Shown: positions 34,409-44,681 of the stretch, in pieces
Layout of the letters: every line of letters starts with the position of its first letter
Position numbering within the stretch: position 1 is the stretch's first letter
Origin: Prochlorococcus sp. AG-409-P03
GTDB lineage: Bacteria; Cyanobacteriota; Cyanobacteriia; PCC-6307; Cyanobiaceae
Assembly: GCA_003215295.1 (NCBI GenBank)
Contig: QCKN01000004.1
Coordinates: forward strand, 38,314-102,313
Direction of reading: 5' to 3'
Length of the DNA stretch: 64,000 nucleotides
Notes under the pieces: model-generated
Databases searched by the model: none
What the model saw: only the letters and a program-made list of their open reading frames with translations
Told to the model about the DNA's origin: nothing
Program-made: the position numbers and the translations under genes

Positions 34409-35206
34409 TTACGAACTAAGGTGATCAGATTCAATTGGATCAAGACCACCAAAACGTCTACATCGTGACTGATAGTCCAAAAGAGCATGAGTTAGCGCTG
34501 ATGCATCAAAATCTGGCCACAACACATCTGTGACATGAATTTCCGCATAGGCAAGTTGCCAAAGTAGAAAATTACTAATCCTTCTTTCACCACTTGTTCT
34601 AATAAGTAAGTCTGGATCCACCTCAGTAGAAGTGAAAAGCTCTGCCGCAAAAACATTCTCATCTATCAAGGCTGGGTCTAGATCCCCTTTCGCTGCGCGC
34701 TCAGCAAGTTTTTGAGCAGCCAATACCAATTCTCTCCTTCCTCCATAGTTAGTACAAACATTGAAGTGAATACCTTCATTAGTGGAAGTTAACTCTGTTG
34801 CTTCGGCAATTAAATCTTGTAATCGTTCAGGCAAAGCCTCTAGATCACCTAAAAAATTAATGCAAACTTCCTCTCGCTGCAGTGATTCAAGCTCACGTTG
34901 CAAAACCCGCTCAAAAAGGGCCATCAAAAAGTTAACCTCGTCACCAGGTCTGGACCAATTTTCCGTCGAGAAAGCATAAACAGTTAATGCACCAATTCCC
35001 CAGTCACTACAAAGTCGCAAAGTTGTCTTAAGAGCTTCAACTCCTGCTCTATGCCCCATAATCCTTGGCAGTCCACGCGCCTTGGCCCACCGCCCATTGC
35101 CATCCATAATCACAGCAATATGGTCTGGCATCCGAAGAGGATCCAACCCCGCGGGAACTTCAAAGACCTTTTTGTGGTCTGCACTAATAGCCGAAGAACG
35201 GCTCAC
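34409..35206 (-). CDS. uppS: (di-trans,poly-cis)-undecaprenyl diphosphate synthase
   Basis: UppS makes the C55 carrier lipid for peptidoglycan and surface polysaccharide synthesis. The substrate-binding motif [20 protein letters not shown] is at about residues 28-47, with GHRAG following; [20 protein letters not shown] and [19 protein letters not shown] are also present. The start is GTG and overlaps the cdaA stop by four bases (GTGA). Translational coupling to cdaA is likely. Confidence 0.97.
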   Translation of the reverse strand: MSRSSAISADHKKVFEVPAGLDPLRMPDHIAVIMDGNGRWAKARGLPRIMGHRAGVEALKTTLRLCSDWGIGALTVYAFSTENWSRPGDEVNFLMALFERVLQRELESLQREEVCINFLGDLEALPERLQDLIAEATELTSTNEGIHFNVCTNYGGRRELVLAAQKLAERAAKGDLDPALIDENVFAAELFTSTEVDPDLLIRTSGERRISNFLLWQLAYAEIHVTDVLWPDFDASALTHALLDYQSRCRRFGGLDPIESDHLSS

Positions 35207-36099
35207 TGATTAGTCTCCTTACTAGTGCTGGGAATGCCAACGTTACTACTTGAGGGCAAAGGAATCTCAGCGGGAGGTAACACAGATTTAGAAGCTCCAA
35301 CACTAGCAACTGCTGTCCTTGCACTAGATGCCCCCATTAACTCTTTAAGGAGATCAAGCAACCTACTACTGGTAATTGGTCTTTCTAGCCTGCCTTGATT
35401 GGCCAAGGAAAGAGTACCGGTTTCCTCAGAAACTACAACACAGATACATCTGTCAAACCTTTCTGTAATTCCCAAAGCAGCCAAATGCCGAGTTCCATAT
35501 CGACTAATGCCTTGACGAGACAAAGGCAAAATCACGCCTGCAGACATAATCCTATTTCCCTTAACTAACACCGCACCGTCATGAAGTGGTGTATCTGAAG
35601 CAAAAAGATTTAGCAATAATTCCATTGAAAGTTGTGCATCAATCGGAACCCCTGGATAGAGAAAATCCTCAGGCCGCAAATCACTGCCCATATCAACAAC
35701 AATTAGAGCACCTCGACGACTTTGAGAAAGGCGTCCAGCCGCATCAGATAAATATGTAACAGTGCTTTCAGTTGCCCGAAACTCTTTTTGTGGATTACCT
35801 AAAAGAACAGCTAATCTTCCTGTTCCTAATAATTCCATCAACCGCCTCAATTCACCTTGCCATAGAATTGCTAAAGAAAGAGAGCAAGCTAGTACTAAGG
35901 CATCAACTAACTTCGAAGTTATAGGTAAATTTGCGAATCTTTGAACGAACCAAGCTAAGGAAACAAGAAATAAATATCCTCTAAGCAACCAAAGCGTTCT
36001 TGGCTCGTTGACCCTAGAAAAGAGTAAGAACCCTAGTCCAGAGGCAAACAATATATCAAGCAAAAAGCGTGTATCTAATAAGATACTCCACAAGTTCAC
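35203..36099 (-). CDS. cdaA: diadenylate cyclase (CdaA/DisA_N family)
   Basis: CdaA makes the second messenger cyclic di-AMP from two ATP. Three N-terminal membrane helices occupy about residues 8-85, followed by the DAC domain with [20 protein letters not shown] (DGA motif, about residue 174) and [14 protein letters not shown] (RHR-like motif, about 205), then [13 protein letters not shown] Pro/Ser-rich tail of about 45 residues follows. It lies between lysA (19 bases) and uppS (overlap), tying c-di-AMP to a cell-envelope gene group. The start is GTG. Confidence 0.95.
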   Translation of the reverse strand: MNLWSILLDTRFLLDILFASGLGFLLFSRVNEPRTLWLLRGYLFLVSLAWFVQRFANLPITSKLVDALVLACSLSLAILWQGELRRLMELLGTGRLAVLLGNPQKEFRATESTVTYLSDAAGRLSQSRRGALIVVDMGSDLRPEDFLYPGVPIDAQLSMELLLNLFASDTPLHDGAVLVKGNRIMSAGVILPLSRQGISRYGTRHLAALGITERFDRCICVVVSEETGTLSLANQGRLERPITSSRLLDLLKELMGASSARTAVASVGASKSVLPPAEIPLPSSSNVGIPSTSKETNQ

Positions 36100-36118
36100 T
36101 CCTCATTCCCAGATATTC

Positions 36119-37486
36119 TTAGCCTAACGCTATAAACCGATCTGGGATGAGGTCGTATTGCAATAGATCTTCCGGCTCCTCTCGCCTCTGAAACAAGTCG
36201 GCACGACCATCTTTAACAATTACACCAGCTGGCCGTGGAATTCGATTGTAATTTGAGCCCATAGAAGCGTTATACGCACCAGTGGCAAAGACAACTAGTA
36301 CATCCCCACTCTTTGAGCAAGGAAGCATATAATCTTTAATTAAAACATCCCCAGATTCACAGTGCTTCCCTGCAATTGTTACTTTCTCTTCTCGGTAGGA
36401 TAGTGGCCTGTCAGCGAGGTAAAAAGTATAAGAAGATTGATAGGTAATTGGACGAGGATTATCACTCATCCCACCGTCTACGGAAATATATGTACGAACA
36501 CCGGGTATGACTTTTCGAGAACCAATCCGATAAAGAGTCAGGCCTGCAGGAGCAACAAGAGACCGCCCAGGCTCACAAAGCAATCTAGGTAAAGCCAAAT
36601 TCCTTGCCAAACAAGCTTCCTTTATTGCCAATGAGACAACCTGAACCCAACTATCTATAGATGGAGGATCATCAGAATGGATATATCTAATCCCCAACCC
36701 TCCTCCAACATTTACATCCTCAACATCATGACCAAGACCCCTTGCTAGCTCAAGTGCATCAGCCATTACTGCTGCAAGATCTCTATGAGGCTCTAATTCA
36801 AATATTTGAGAGCCTATATGAGCATGAATACCCTTCAGTGAAGCCCATTCTAGATATTTTAAACGAATCAAAACATCTTCTAGTTGGTCAGGGTCGAATC
36901 CAAACTTGCTATCTAAGTGGCCTGTTTTTATGTACTCATGAGTGTGACATTCAATGCCAGGGGTAAAACGCAACATCAGTCGCACAGGGGCTCCTCCTGA
37001 CGGAATCAACGCCTCAAGCCGATCGATATCATGGTGATTATCGATGACAATAGTTACACCATTGCGATAGCCAAGCATCAACTCCTCATCAGACTTATTG
37101 TTTCCATGTAAGACAACATGCTTGCTCGGTACTCCAGCCTTCAAGGCTGTAAGCAACTCACCCTCCGAAACAGCATCAAGTCCCAAACCTTCAGATGCTA
37201 TTAAATTGCAGATTGCCAAAGTACTATTTGCCTTTGATGCATATAAAGCAAGAGAAGGAGCAGGGTAATACTTTTCAAGTGCTTCCCTATAGGCAACACA
37301 AGACGCTCTCAGAGTCGTCTCGTCAAGTACATACAAAGGGGTGCCATATTGCTCAGCCAAATCACTCAAGAGGCATTGCCCGACAACTAATCTTCCTTCC
37401 TCATCAACTGCTGTGGTGACAGGAGAGAGGTTCCGATTAGGGCTATGCAAATCTCGCCCTGTTTCGAATGGACTGCATTTCAACAT
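36119..37486 (-). CDS. lysA: diaminopimelate decarboxylase
   Basis: LysA decarboxylates meso-diaminopimelate to lysine using PLP. The PLP lysine lies in LALYASKANSTLAI (about residue 66), with the conserved KFGFDPDQLEDVLIR, HAHIGSQIFE, NVGGGLGIRY, CEPGRSLVAPAG and the C-terminal CESGDVLIKD and GAYNASMGSNYN. The length is about 455 residues from the ATG at 37486; a TTG at 37498 also opens the frame. It is the first gene of a minus-strand run with cdaA and uppS, and diverges from rimI. Confidence 0.96.
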   Translation of the reverse strand: MLKCSPFETGRDLHSPNRNLSPVTTAVDEEGRLVVGQCLLSDLAEQYGTPLYVLDETTLRASCVAYREALEKYYPAPSLALYASKANSTLAICNLIASEGLGLDAVSEGELLTALKAGVPSKHVVLHGNNKSDEELMLGYRNGVTIVIDNHHDIDRLEALIPSGGAPVRLMLRFTPGIECHTHEYIKTGHLDSKFGFDPDQLEDVLIRLKYLEWASLKGIHAHIGSQIFELEPHRDLAAVMADALELARGLGHDVEDVNVGGGLGIRYIHSDDPPSIDSWVQVVSLAIKEACLARNLALPRLLCEPGRSLVAPAGLTLYRIGSRKVIPGVRTYISVDGGMSDNPRPITYQSSYTFYLADRPLSYREEKVTIAGKHCESGDVLIKDYMLPCSKSGDVLVVFATGAYNASMGSNYNRIPRPAGVIVKDGRADLFQRREEPEDLLQYDLIPDRFIALG

Positions 37487-37554
37487 GGATAAGACCAAGC
37501 CAAGAAACAGAAGCTAAGCAATTTACTGAAAAGTCATTCTGACTAATTTATGTT

Positions 37555-38055
37555 ATGTCCAGCGAAGCCCCTAACTCAGCAAAAACTCAATTTGAAGTGA
37601 TGTGTTTGGGAGTCGAACATTTAAAGGGTTGCGTCGAACTAGATAAAGTCGCACTTAATGGAATGTGGAGTAGTTCCCTTTGGCTGAAAGAGCTAGCTGA
37701 CCCACAAAGAATTTGTCTTGGTATTAGCAGGAAGACAAATCTAATAGCACTGGCATGTGGATGGCTTGTAGTTGATGAGTTGGATATAACTGCTATAGCT
37801 GTCCATCCAAAACATCGGAATCGTGGATTAGGTCGAATCGTGCTTTCAGAACTGCTCAGAGTCGGTCACAAAAAAGGTGCAATTAAAGCAACACTGGAGG
37901 TTAGGAGCTCAAACTTACCCGCACAAGCACTTTATGAAAGCTGCGGATTTATAACAACAGGCCGCAGAAACAAGTACTACAAGTGTGGTGCTGACTCACT
38001 CATACAGTGGAAAGAATTGAAAGAGAATCAAACACCTGGTCAAAGATCAGTATAA
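37555..38055 (+). CDS. rimI: ribosomal-protein alanine N-acetyltransferase (RimI-like GNAT)
   Basis: RimI-type enzymes acetylate the N-terminal alanine of ribosomal protein S18 and related substrates. The GNAT acetyl-CoA loop is HRNRGLG (about residue 88) after ITAIAVHPK, followed by ATLEVRSSNLPAQALYESCG and FITTGRRNKYY, the motif set of RimI. The length of 166 residues fits. Other GNAT substrates cannot be excluded. It is divergent from lysA. Confidence 0.85.
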   Translation: MSSEAPNSAKTQFEVMCLGVEHLKGCVELDKVALNGMWSSSLWLKELADPQRICLGISRKTNLIALACGWLVVDELDITAIAVHPKHRNRGLGRIVLSELLRVGHKKGAIKATLEVRSSNLPAQALYESCGFITTGRRNKYYKCGADSLIQWKELKENQTPGQRSV

Positions 38056-38230
38056 GTGCGGGTTACCGTCCTAATTACTTAAAGAACAGACTGAGTTTTT
38101 TCAAACTTGAAATTACTTTTTAAGTTTAAGATTTTAGACTCCAGCTTGGAAGTAACCAAAAGTCCATACCAAGCGCATTCGTTTCTCAATCCTGATAAGT
38201 TAGATAGATATGCACGTGGCCTACTAGCCC

Positions 38231-40807
38231 ATGTTTGAGAGGTTTACCGAGAAAGCCATCAAGGTGATAATGCTGGCCCAAGAAGAGGCAAGACGCCTTG
38301 GTCATAACTTTGTTGGAACGGAGCAGATCCTCCTTGGCCTTATTGGTGAAGGGACTGGGGTTGCAGCAAAGGTTCTCAAATCTATGGGTGTAAATCTGAA
38401 AGATGCAAGAGTTGAAGTGGAAAAAATTATTGGTCGAGGCTCTGGGTTTGTAGCTGTTGAAATACCTTTTACTCCTCGTGCCAAGAGAGTTTTAGAACTA
38501 TCTTTAGAAGAAGCCAGACAACTGGGTCATAACTATATAGGTACTGAACACCTCTTATTGGGCCTAATAAGAGAAGGTGAAGGGGTTGCAGCTCGAGTAT
38601 TAGAAAATCTTGGGGTTGATCTATCTAAAGTAAGAACTCAAGTTATCAGAATGCTTGGAGAAACTGCTGAGGTATCTGCTGGAGGTGGTTCTGGTGGAAA
38701 AGGATCCTTAAAAACAGCAACCCTTGACGAATTTGGAACTAATTTGACAAAGCTTGCAAGTGAGTCCAAATTAGATCCGGTTGTAGGAAGGCAAAACGAA
38801 ATAGATAGAGTTATACAAATCCTTGGTAGACGCACTAAAAACAATCCAGTATTAATTGGCGAGCCAGGAGTAGGGAAAACAGCGATTGCTGAAGGTCTTG
38901 CGCAACGCATTCAGCAAGGTGACATTCCTGATATTTTAGAAGAAAAAAGAGTTTTAACTCTAGATATAGGACTATTAGTTGCTGGTACTAAGTATCGGGG
39001 GGAATTCGAAGAACGACTAAAGAAAATTATGGAAGAAATAAAATCAGCAGGCAATGTAATTCTTGTAATAGATGAAGTTCATACTCTTATTGGTGCAGGA
39101 GCAGCTGAAGGTGCTATTGATGCTGCAAATATTCTCAAGCCCGCTCTCGCCAGAGGTGAACTCCAATGCATTGGAGCCACAACACTTGATGAATATCGCA
39201 AGCATATAGAAAGAGATGCTGCCTTAGAAAGAAGATTTCAACCAGTAATGGTTGGAGAGCCATCAATAGAAGACACTATAGAAATACTAAAAGGACTTAG
39301 AGAAAGATATGAGCAACATCACAGGTTAAAAATCACCGATGAGGCCCTTGATGCAGCTGCAAATCTAGGTGACCGATACATTTCCGATCGATTTCTTCCT
39401 GATAAAGCTATTGACCTGATAGATGAGGCCGGCAGTCGTGTAAGGTTACTGAACTCTAAGTTGCCACCTGAGGCTAAAGAAGTAGATAAAGAGCTAAGAC
39501 AAGTCCAAAAAGAAAAAGAAGAGGCTGTAAGAGATCAAGACTTTACTCAAGCAGGAGAATTAAGAGAAAAAGAAGTTGCACTAAGAGATAAGATTAGAAA
39601 TCTACTACAAATTAATAGAGAAGAAGAGAAAGATATAGATGAGAGTAAAGAAATCACTTCTAAAAATGAACCTATTAATCCTAGCCCCAATGAGCAGTCC
39701 CTTAATAAAACATCCCAAGATAAACTTACTACTCCAATAGTTGATGAGGAAGATATTGCTCACATAGTTGCATCGTGGACAGGAGTTCCTGTCCAAAAAT
39801 TAACTGAAAGTGAATCGGTAAAACTGCTCAATATGGAAGACACACTCCATCAGAGACTAATCGGGCAAGACGAAGCTGTAAAAGCTGTTTCCAAAGCAAT
39901 TAGAAGAGCACGAGTCGGCCTGAAGAATCCAAATAGACCAATTGCTAGCTTTATATTCTCTGGACCAACTGGTGTAGGTAAAACTGAACTTACCAAAGCT
40001 TTAGCAACGTATTTCTTCGGAAGCGAAGAAGCAATGATTAGGCTTGATATGTCCGAATTTATGGAAAGACACACTGTCAGTAAACTAATTGGATCGCCTC
40101 CAGGCTATGTCGGTTTCAATGAAGGAGGGCAACTAACTGAAGCTGTAAGGAGAAGGCCTTACACAGTTGTACTCTTTGACGAGATTGAAAAGGCACATCC
40201 AGATGTATTCAATCTCTTACTTCAGTTACTGGAAGATGGTCGTCTAACTGACTCAAAAGGGAGGACTGTTGACTTTAAAAATACCTTAATAATTATGACC
40301 TCAAATATTGGCTCAAAAGTTATTGAGAAAGGTGGTGGAGGTCTTGGTTTTGAATTCTCAGGAGAAAGTGCTGAGGATAGTCAATACAATCGAATCAGAT
40401 CTCTTGTAAATGAAGAGCTCAAGCAATACTTTAGACCTGAGTTTCTGAATAGATTGGATGAAATAATTGTCTTCAGGCAACTAACACGAGAAGAAGTGAA
40501 AGACATCGCAGAAATAATGTTAGAAGAAGTCTTCTCGAGAATACGAGAGAAAGGAATTACTCTAAGCGTCTCAAATTCATTCAAAGAAAGACTTGTAGAG
40601 GAAGGCTACAACCCAGCTTATGGAGCAAGGCCTTTAAGGCGTGCCGTAATGCGGCTCCTAGAAGATAGTCTTGCAGAAGAAGTTCTTTCAGGGAGGGTAA
40701 AAGATGGCGACGAAGCAGAGGTAGATATAGACGAAAACAAACAAGTAGTTGTTAGGCATATTCAGAAGAAGGGTTCCACTCCAGAGCTGGCAGGTGCAGG
40801 AATATAA
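38231..40807 (+). CDS. clpC: Clp protease ATPase subunit ClpC (Hsp100)
   Basis: ClpC unfolds proteins and feeds them to ClpP/ClpR. The N-terminal Clp-N repeats ([20 protein letters not shown] and then [20 protein letters not shown]) are followed by two AAA+ modules: Walker A GEPGVGKT (about residue 212) and GPTGVGKT (about 577), with Walker [11 protein letters not shown] and [14 protein letters not shown]-like [20 protein letters not shown] linker (about 425-445) identifies ClpC rather than ClpB. The VGF P-binding loop in the C-terminal module reads LGFEF. The 858 residues fit. Confidence 0.97.
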   Translation: MFERFTEKAIKVIMLAQEEARRLGHNFVGTEQILLGLIGEGTGVAAKVLKSMGVNLKDARVEVEKIIGRGSGFVAVEIPFTPRAKRVLELSLEEARQLGHNYIGTEHLLLGLIREGEGVAARVLENLGVDLSKVRTQVIRMLGETAEVSAGGGSGGKGSLKTATLDEFGTNLTKLASESKLDPVVGRQNEIDRVIQILGRRTKNNPVLIGEPGVGKTAIAEGLAQRIQQGDIPDILEEKRVLTLDIGLLVAGTKYRGEFEERLKKIMEEIKSAGNVILVIDEVHTLIGAGAAEGAIDAANILKPALARGELQCIGATTLDEYRKHIERDAALERRFQPVMVGEPSIEDTIEILKGLRERYEQHHRLKITDEALDAAANLGDRYISDRFLPDKAIDLIDEAGSRVRLLNSKLPPEAKEVDKELRQVQKEKEEAVRDQDFTQAGELREKEVALRDKIRNLLQINREEEKDIDESKEITSKNEPINPSPNEQSLNKTSQDKLTTPIVDEEDIAHIVASWTGVPVQKLTESESVKLLNMEDTLHQRLIGQDEAVKAVSKAIRRARVGLKNPNRPIASFIFSGPTGVGKTELTKALATYFFGSEEAMIRLDMSEFMERHTVSKLIGSPPGYVGFNEGGQLTEAVRRRPYTVVLFDEIEKAHPDVFNLLLQLLEDGRLTDSKGRTVDFKNTLIIMTSNIGSKVIEKGGGGLGFEFSGESAEDSQYNRIRSLVNEELKQYFRPEFLNRLDEIIVFRQLTREEVKDIAEIMLEEVFSRIREKGITLSVSNSFKERLVEEGYNPAYGARPLRRAVMRLLEDSLAEEVLSGRVKDGDEAEVDIDENKQVVVRHIQKKGSTPELAGAGI

Positions 40808-40851
40808 AGAAGCAACAAAATCCAAGTCTCTAGAAAGGAGTTAATTTAAAA

Positions 40852-41988
40852 GTGATCGGATCGATTTATCGCCATAGTGTTGCACCTAAAAGAGTTATAC
40901 GTGGAGATATGGCTTGGAGAGAAAGTGAAGATACTATTCGTTCAATATGCAAAAGACCTCTTCTACTTGGACGAAGTAGAAAAACACGAAAAATAAGAGA
41001 TTTAATAAACAAAAGACTATATGATCTTGAGATCAAACCAACAATCGCAGAACTAGAATTTGATTGTTGTGAAATAGACTTGGCACGATTAAAAGAGATT
41101 GCGGAAAAGAATAGTTGTGATGCCGTGATTGCCGCTGGAGGGGGAAAAGTACTTGACGCAGGTAAACTGCTATCCCATCGAATTTATAAACCTTGCATAA
41201 CAGTGCCACTTAGTGCAGCTACATGTGCGGGATGGACTGCACTATCAAATATTTATAGCCCCCAAGGTGCTTTTGAAAAAGATCAAGTCTTACAAAGCTC
41301 CCCAGAACTACTAATTTTTGATCATGAGTTTATTAAACAGGCACCACCAAAAACTCTTGCAAGTGGAATAGCAGATGCACTAGCAAAATGGTACGAAGCC
41401 TCTATTACTAGTGGTTCTAGTAATGACGGTCTAATTCAACAAGCAGTTCAAATGGCAAGAGTATTAAGAGATCAATTGCTTCTCGAAGGTTATGAGGCCT
41501 TTAAAAATGTCGAAAGCAAGTCCTGGGTAACGGTTGCTGAGGGTTGTGCTCTAACTGCTGGATTAATTGGTGGGATTGGAGGAGCAAGGTGTCGTGGAGC
41601 TGCTGCGCACGCTTTGCATAATGGCCTCACTCAAATCACAACCTCAAATCGAACCTTGCATGGAGAAATTGTTGGACTTGGGATACTTACTCAGTTGAGG
41701 CTTGAGGAAACGCTAACTGGAAGTCAACTTGCAAAGCAAGCAAGGCTCCAACTAATCCCTTTCATGAAAAAGCTTTGCCTACCCACGACTTTAGATACTC
41801 TTTCCCTAGAAAATATCCCACTAAATGAGTTGCAAAATGCTTGTCAATTTGCATGCAAACCTCAGTCCGAAATATATAACCTTCCCTTCTCTGTAGATCC
41901 AACTTCTCTAATGGAAGCCCTAAAAGATGCTGGGAACGAGAAGGCAGAGGTTAAAACAATATGCTCTAAAGGAGAAAAAATATCTTGA
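40852..41988 (+). CDS. glycerol dehydrogenase-like (iron-containing ADH family) protein
   Basis: The protein matches the GldA/iron-ADH fold: a dinucleotide-binding SCDAVIAAGGGKVLDAGKLL (about residue 85-105) and metal-ligand segments GIADALAKWYE, AAAHALHNGL and LHGEIVGLG, giving the Asp/His/His site. Family knowledge: members oxidise glycerol or reduce small aldehydes/ketones with NAD(P); GldA-like relatives also act on amino-sugar or lipid substrates. The substrate here is unknown. The GTG start is 44 bases after clpC. Its TGA overlaps the TTG start of the next gene, so it is coupled to the hydrolase. Confidence 0.88.
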   Translation: MIGSIYRHSVAPKRVIRGDMAWRESEDTIRSICKRPLLLGRSRKTRKIRDLINKRLYDLEIKPTIAELEFDCCEIDLARLKEIAEKNSCDAVIAAGGGKVLDAGKLLSHRIYKPCITVPLSAATCAGWTALSNIYSPQGAFEKDQVLQSSPELLIFDHEFIKQAPPKTLASGIADALAKWYEASITSGSSNDGLIQQAVQMARVLRDQLLLEGYEAFKNVESKSWVTVAEGCALTAGLIGGIGGARCRGAAAHALHNGLTQITTSNRTLHGEIVGLGILTQLRLEETLTGSQLAKQARLQLIPFMKKLCLPTTLDTLSLENIPLNELQNACQFACKPQSEIYNLPFSVDPTSLMEALKDAGNEKAEVKTICSKGEKIS

Positions 41989-42902
41989 GAAATAAAAACT
42001 TAGTCTCTTCACAAGCAAGATCCACCGAAGAGTTACTTTTAAATCAACTCAAACTTACCCTATTAGATCCGCTAGCGCTTGAACTAGCTAACCAAGTAGA
42101 GTGGTGGGAATTACCAGGTCTTAGTCAAAAGTCTTCTGACTTATTTCCAGTAGCAGTTTGCGGTCAAGGGTCTCCTATCTTGTTGCTTCATGGTTTTGAT
42201 AGTAGCTTCCTTGAATACAGAAGATTAGTACCTTTATTAAAAAATCATCATCAATTAATAATTCCTGATTTATTCGGGTTTGGTTTTTGTCCTCGCCCAA
42301 ATAATCTTAAATATGGGCCTAGTCTATTAATATCTCATCTAACTAAAATCTTAGCCAAGATACCTAATTCGTCTCCTGTTGGGTTAATAGGTGCTTCGAT
42401 GGGAGGTGCACTTGCAATGGAGTTAGCGAGACAACAAACTAACAAGATTAACCGTCTACTTCTACTTTCCCCTGCTGGTCTAACAGGAGAAGCAAAGCCA
42501 ATACCAAAGCCTCTCGACAAAATTGGAGTATGGTTTTTAAGTCAACCTTTGATAAGACAAGGTTTGTGCAAGCAAGCTTTTTCTAACCCTGGTAAAAGTG
42601 TTGGTCCTGCAGAAAAACAAATCGCTTCATTACATCTTAAAGTTCCAGGCTGGGGGAAATCATTGGCATCTTTTGCTCGAAGCGGAGGTTTAGCCAATTG
42701 CGGATTCCCCCTCCCATCTCAACCATGCAATGTACTTTGGGGCACTAATGATCGAATACTAAAAAATGAAGAGAAAAAGGCTACAATCTCCCTTGTAGGA
42801 GAAGAATTTGAAGAATTAAAAGATTGCGGCCATTTACCTCATCTTGATCGACCCGAAGTTGTTGCAAGTCGTTGGCTGCAAAGGAATGCTACTAATGAAT
42901 AG
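41985..42902 (+). CDS. alpha/beta-fold hydrolase
   Basis: A 305-residue alpha/beta hydrolase. The oxyanion loop segment LLLHGFDSS (about residue 67), nucleophile elbow IGASMGGALAMELA (about 137-140), acid near WGTNDRIL (about 253-258) and histidine in CGHLPHLDRPE (about 284) form the expected triad. Its activity could be esterase, lipase or haloperoxidase-like. It starts at a TTG inside the stop of the GldA-like gene and overlaps the DUF2993-like gene by eight bases, so the three are probably one operon. Confidence 0.88.
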   Translation: MRNKNLVSSQARSTEELLLNQLKLTLLDPLALELANQVEWWELPGLSQKSSDLFPVAVCGQGSPILLLHGFDSSFLEYRRLVPLLKNHHQLIIPDLFGFGFCPRPNNLKYGPSLLISHLTKILAKIPNSSPVGLIGASMGGALAMELARQQTNKINRLLLLSPAGLTGEAKPIPKPLDKIGVWFLSQPLIRQGLCKQAFSNPGKSVGPAEKQIASLHLKVPGWGKSLASFARSGGLANCGFPLPSQPCNVLWGTNDRILKNEEKKATISLVGEEFEELKDCGHLPHLDRPEVVASRWLQRNATNE

Positions 42903-43539
42903 AAGTTCCTCTATCAACAAAAAAGGGTACTTAATTAATATCGTTGAAACTGGTCTTAAAGTTTGGATCAGAAGCCAATGCAAACAAATTGAAGACTTAA
43001 ATTTAGATTTAGAGAATAGTGTCTTTGAAATGCTTAAATGCCGAATATCTAGTGCGAGACTGAGCGCTTGCAATGTGAATTACAAAAACCTTCTAATTAA
43101 TTTTGTAGACTTGAGGAGTGGCAAGCTTGAGGTAAATCTCCGGTTAGGACTTACACAACAGAAAGTCAAAATAAATGATGACTTTCGAATTCATGGAAAT
43201 CTCTCATTCTTGGGAGATGAACTTCAGAGCACTTTACTTTCTAAACCATGGATCTGGCTTGGCAATTGGTTATCAAAAGAACTTTTAGGACAGGATAATT
43301 TTAAGGGTTTAAATATTATCAATGACAGATTATTTCTAAAAGCCGGAAAACCTCATTCCGATAAAACTGTAGAAGATTCCTTTCGAATAAAAGCAGACTC
43401 TGGAAAGATACTTATCAAAAGTACAAATAATAAGAAGATACAGACATTCCTCCCGATGGATCCTCTAATTGAAATAAATCAAGCAATTTTAGAAAATAAT
43501 AAGCTCGTTATCAGTGGAAGGTCAAGGGTTATAATTTAA
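42895..43539 (+). CDS. DUF2993-like (LmeA-like) protein
   Basis: From the ATG at 42895 the 214-residue product contains LDLENSVFEMLKCRISSARL and later SRVII at the end, with a strand-rich body (LRSGKLEVNLRLGLTQQKVK) that resembles the DUF2993 lipid-binding family. Related proteins in actinobacteria (LmeA) act on cell-envelope lipids. No clear signal peptide is visible. The start overlaps the hydrolase stop by eight bases. It converges on cdsA with a two-base gap. Assignment is from pattern only. Confidence 0.68.
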   Translation: MNRSSSINKKGYLINIVETGLKVWIRSQCKQIEDLNLDLENSVFEMLKCRISSARLSACNVNYKNLLINFVDLRSGKLEVNLRLGLTQQKVKINDDFRIHGNLSFLGDELQSTLLSKPWIWLGNWLSKELLGQDNFKGLNIINDRLFLKAGKPHSDKTVEDSFRIKADSGKILIKSTNNKKIQTFLPMDPLIEINQAILENNKLVISGRSRVII

Positions 43540-43541
43540 GT

Positions 43542-44429
43542 TCAATTTCTAAGAAGAGGTAGGATCAATATTACTGCGTAATAAACAACAGCAGGTGTAA
43601 ATAAATAACTATCAATTCTATCTAATATGCCGCCATGACCAGGCAAAGCATCTCCGGAGTCTTTAAGACCAGCATTCCTCTTCATCATTGATTCTGTTAA
43701 ATCACCTACCAAAGCAAACAAAGCCACTAACGCACCTAACAAAGCACCTAAAAGCAAACCATATTCCCAATCAAGCAATTCACCTGCAAAAGAACCAACT
43801 AAAATTGCACAAACAAATCCACCAATCGCTCCCTCAATAGTTTTTCCTGGTGAAATTGGTGACAATGGATTACGGCCGAAGCTACGACCCAAACAATATG
43901 AACCGATGTCACTTGCAACAATCATCAAACAGGCCACAAGAGTTATCACCATTCCTGAAGTAAATAAACTCGACCAATGACTATTAAGACCCTCCAATCC
44001 TAGTGTTAGATCAAAATTATTCAAATTGCGCAACTTCAGCCAATGACTTGGCAAAAATCCCAAATAGAAAAGGCCAAAAATAGATGCAGCGATATCAGAA
44101 ATAGAGCCTGTTATTGGCTGAAGCAATAGCCATCCACAAATGGCCGCACCTGATAGAGGCAAAACGGCAGCAGCCAAATCCGAGGGCAAGCCACCATCGA
44201 ACCCCCACTGAGTAGAGAAAAGTAATAGCTGACACGCAACAAGGGTTGTTTTTGTAGCTGGCCTTATACCTGTTACTTGAGCCATTTGGAAAAACTCCAA
44301 CAAAGCAAGGTGAACTATTACACCCAACGCGATAGTGAACCACCAACCACCAAGAGCTACAACCAGCAACCCAAATGCGCCGGCTGCTAGTCCACTACGG
44401 ATTCGCTTAAAAGAAAAACTCGAGGCCAT
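43542..44429 (-). CDS. cdsA: phosphatidate cytidylyltransferase
   Basis: CdsA makes CDP-diacylglycerol from phosphatidate and CTP, the branch point to the anionic phospholipids. The product has seven to eight membrane helices and the C-terminal family signature MMKRNAGLKDSGDALPGHGG, then ILDRIDSYLF (about residues 245-275). The ATG at 44429 is used; the frame opens one codon earlier with TTG. It is convergent with the DUF2993-like gene. Confidence 0.95.
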   Translation of the reverse strand: MASSFSFKRIRSGLAAGAFGLLVVALGGWWFTIALGVIVHLALLEFFQMAQVTGIRPATKTTLVACQLLLFSTQWGFDGGLPSDLAAAVLPLSGAAICGWLLLQPITGSISDIAASIFGLFYLGFLPSHWLKLRNLNNFDLTLGLEGLNSHWSSLFTSGMVITLVACLMIVASDIGSYCLGRSFGRNPLSPISPGKTIEGAIGGFVCAILVGSFAGELLDWEYGLLLGALLGALVALFALVGDLTESMMKRNAGLKDSGDALPGHGGILDRIDSYLFTPAVVYYAVILILPLLRN

Positions 44430-44681
44430 CAACTCTCAAGAATAGTTCTAGAAAAAATCATCAGTTGATGATCGTTTTATGGAGCAACAATTTTGATTTT
44501 TGGGAAATTCTTTCTTATTTAAACGTACCATCTACAACGAGTTGAGATGAGCCTTCATAAGAGCATTTCATCAAAAACACCCTTAACTAACAGCTTCAAA
44601 ACAAATATCCGAGAAAAAGCAAGTAAAAGTTAGTAAAGAGTTTTTCTTGAATCTCAGAGCATTGCGAAAAATGTTAACTCA
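44430..44681. other. divergent-free spacer, nothing recognised
   Basis: This 252-base gap separates the start of cdsA from the end of the decarboxylase gene, both on the minus strand. It is AT-rich and holds no frame longer than about 18 codons and no RNA gene that I recognise. A cdsA promoter is expected near its left end. Confidence 0.5.
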
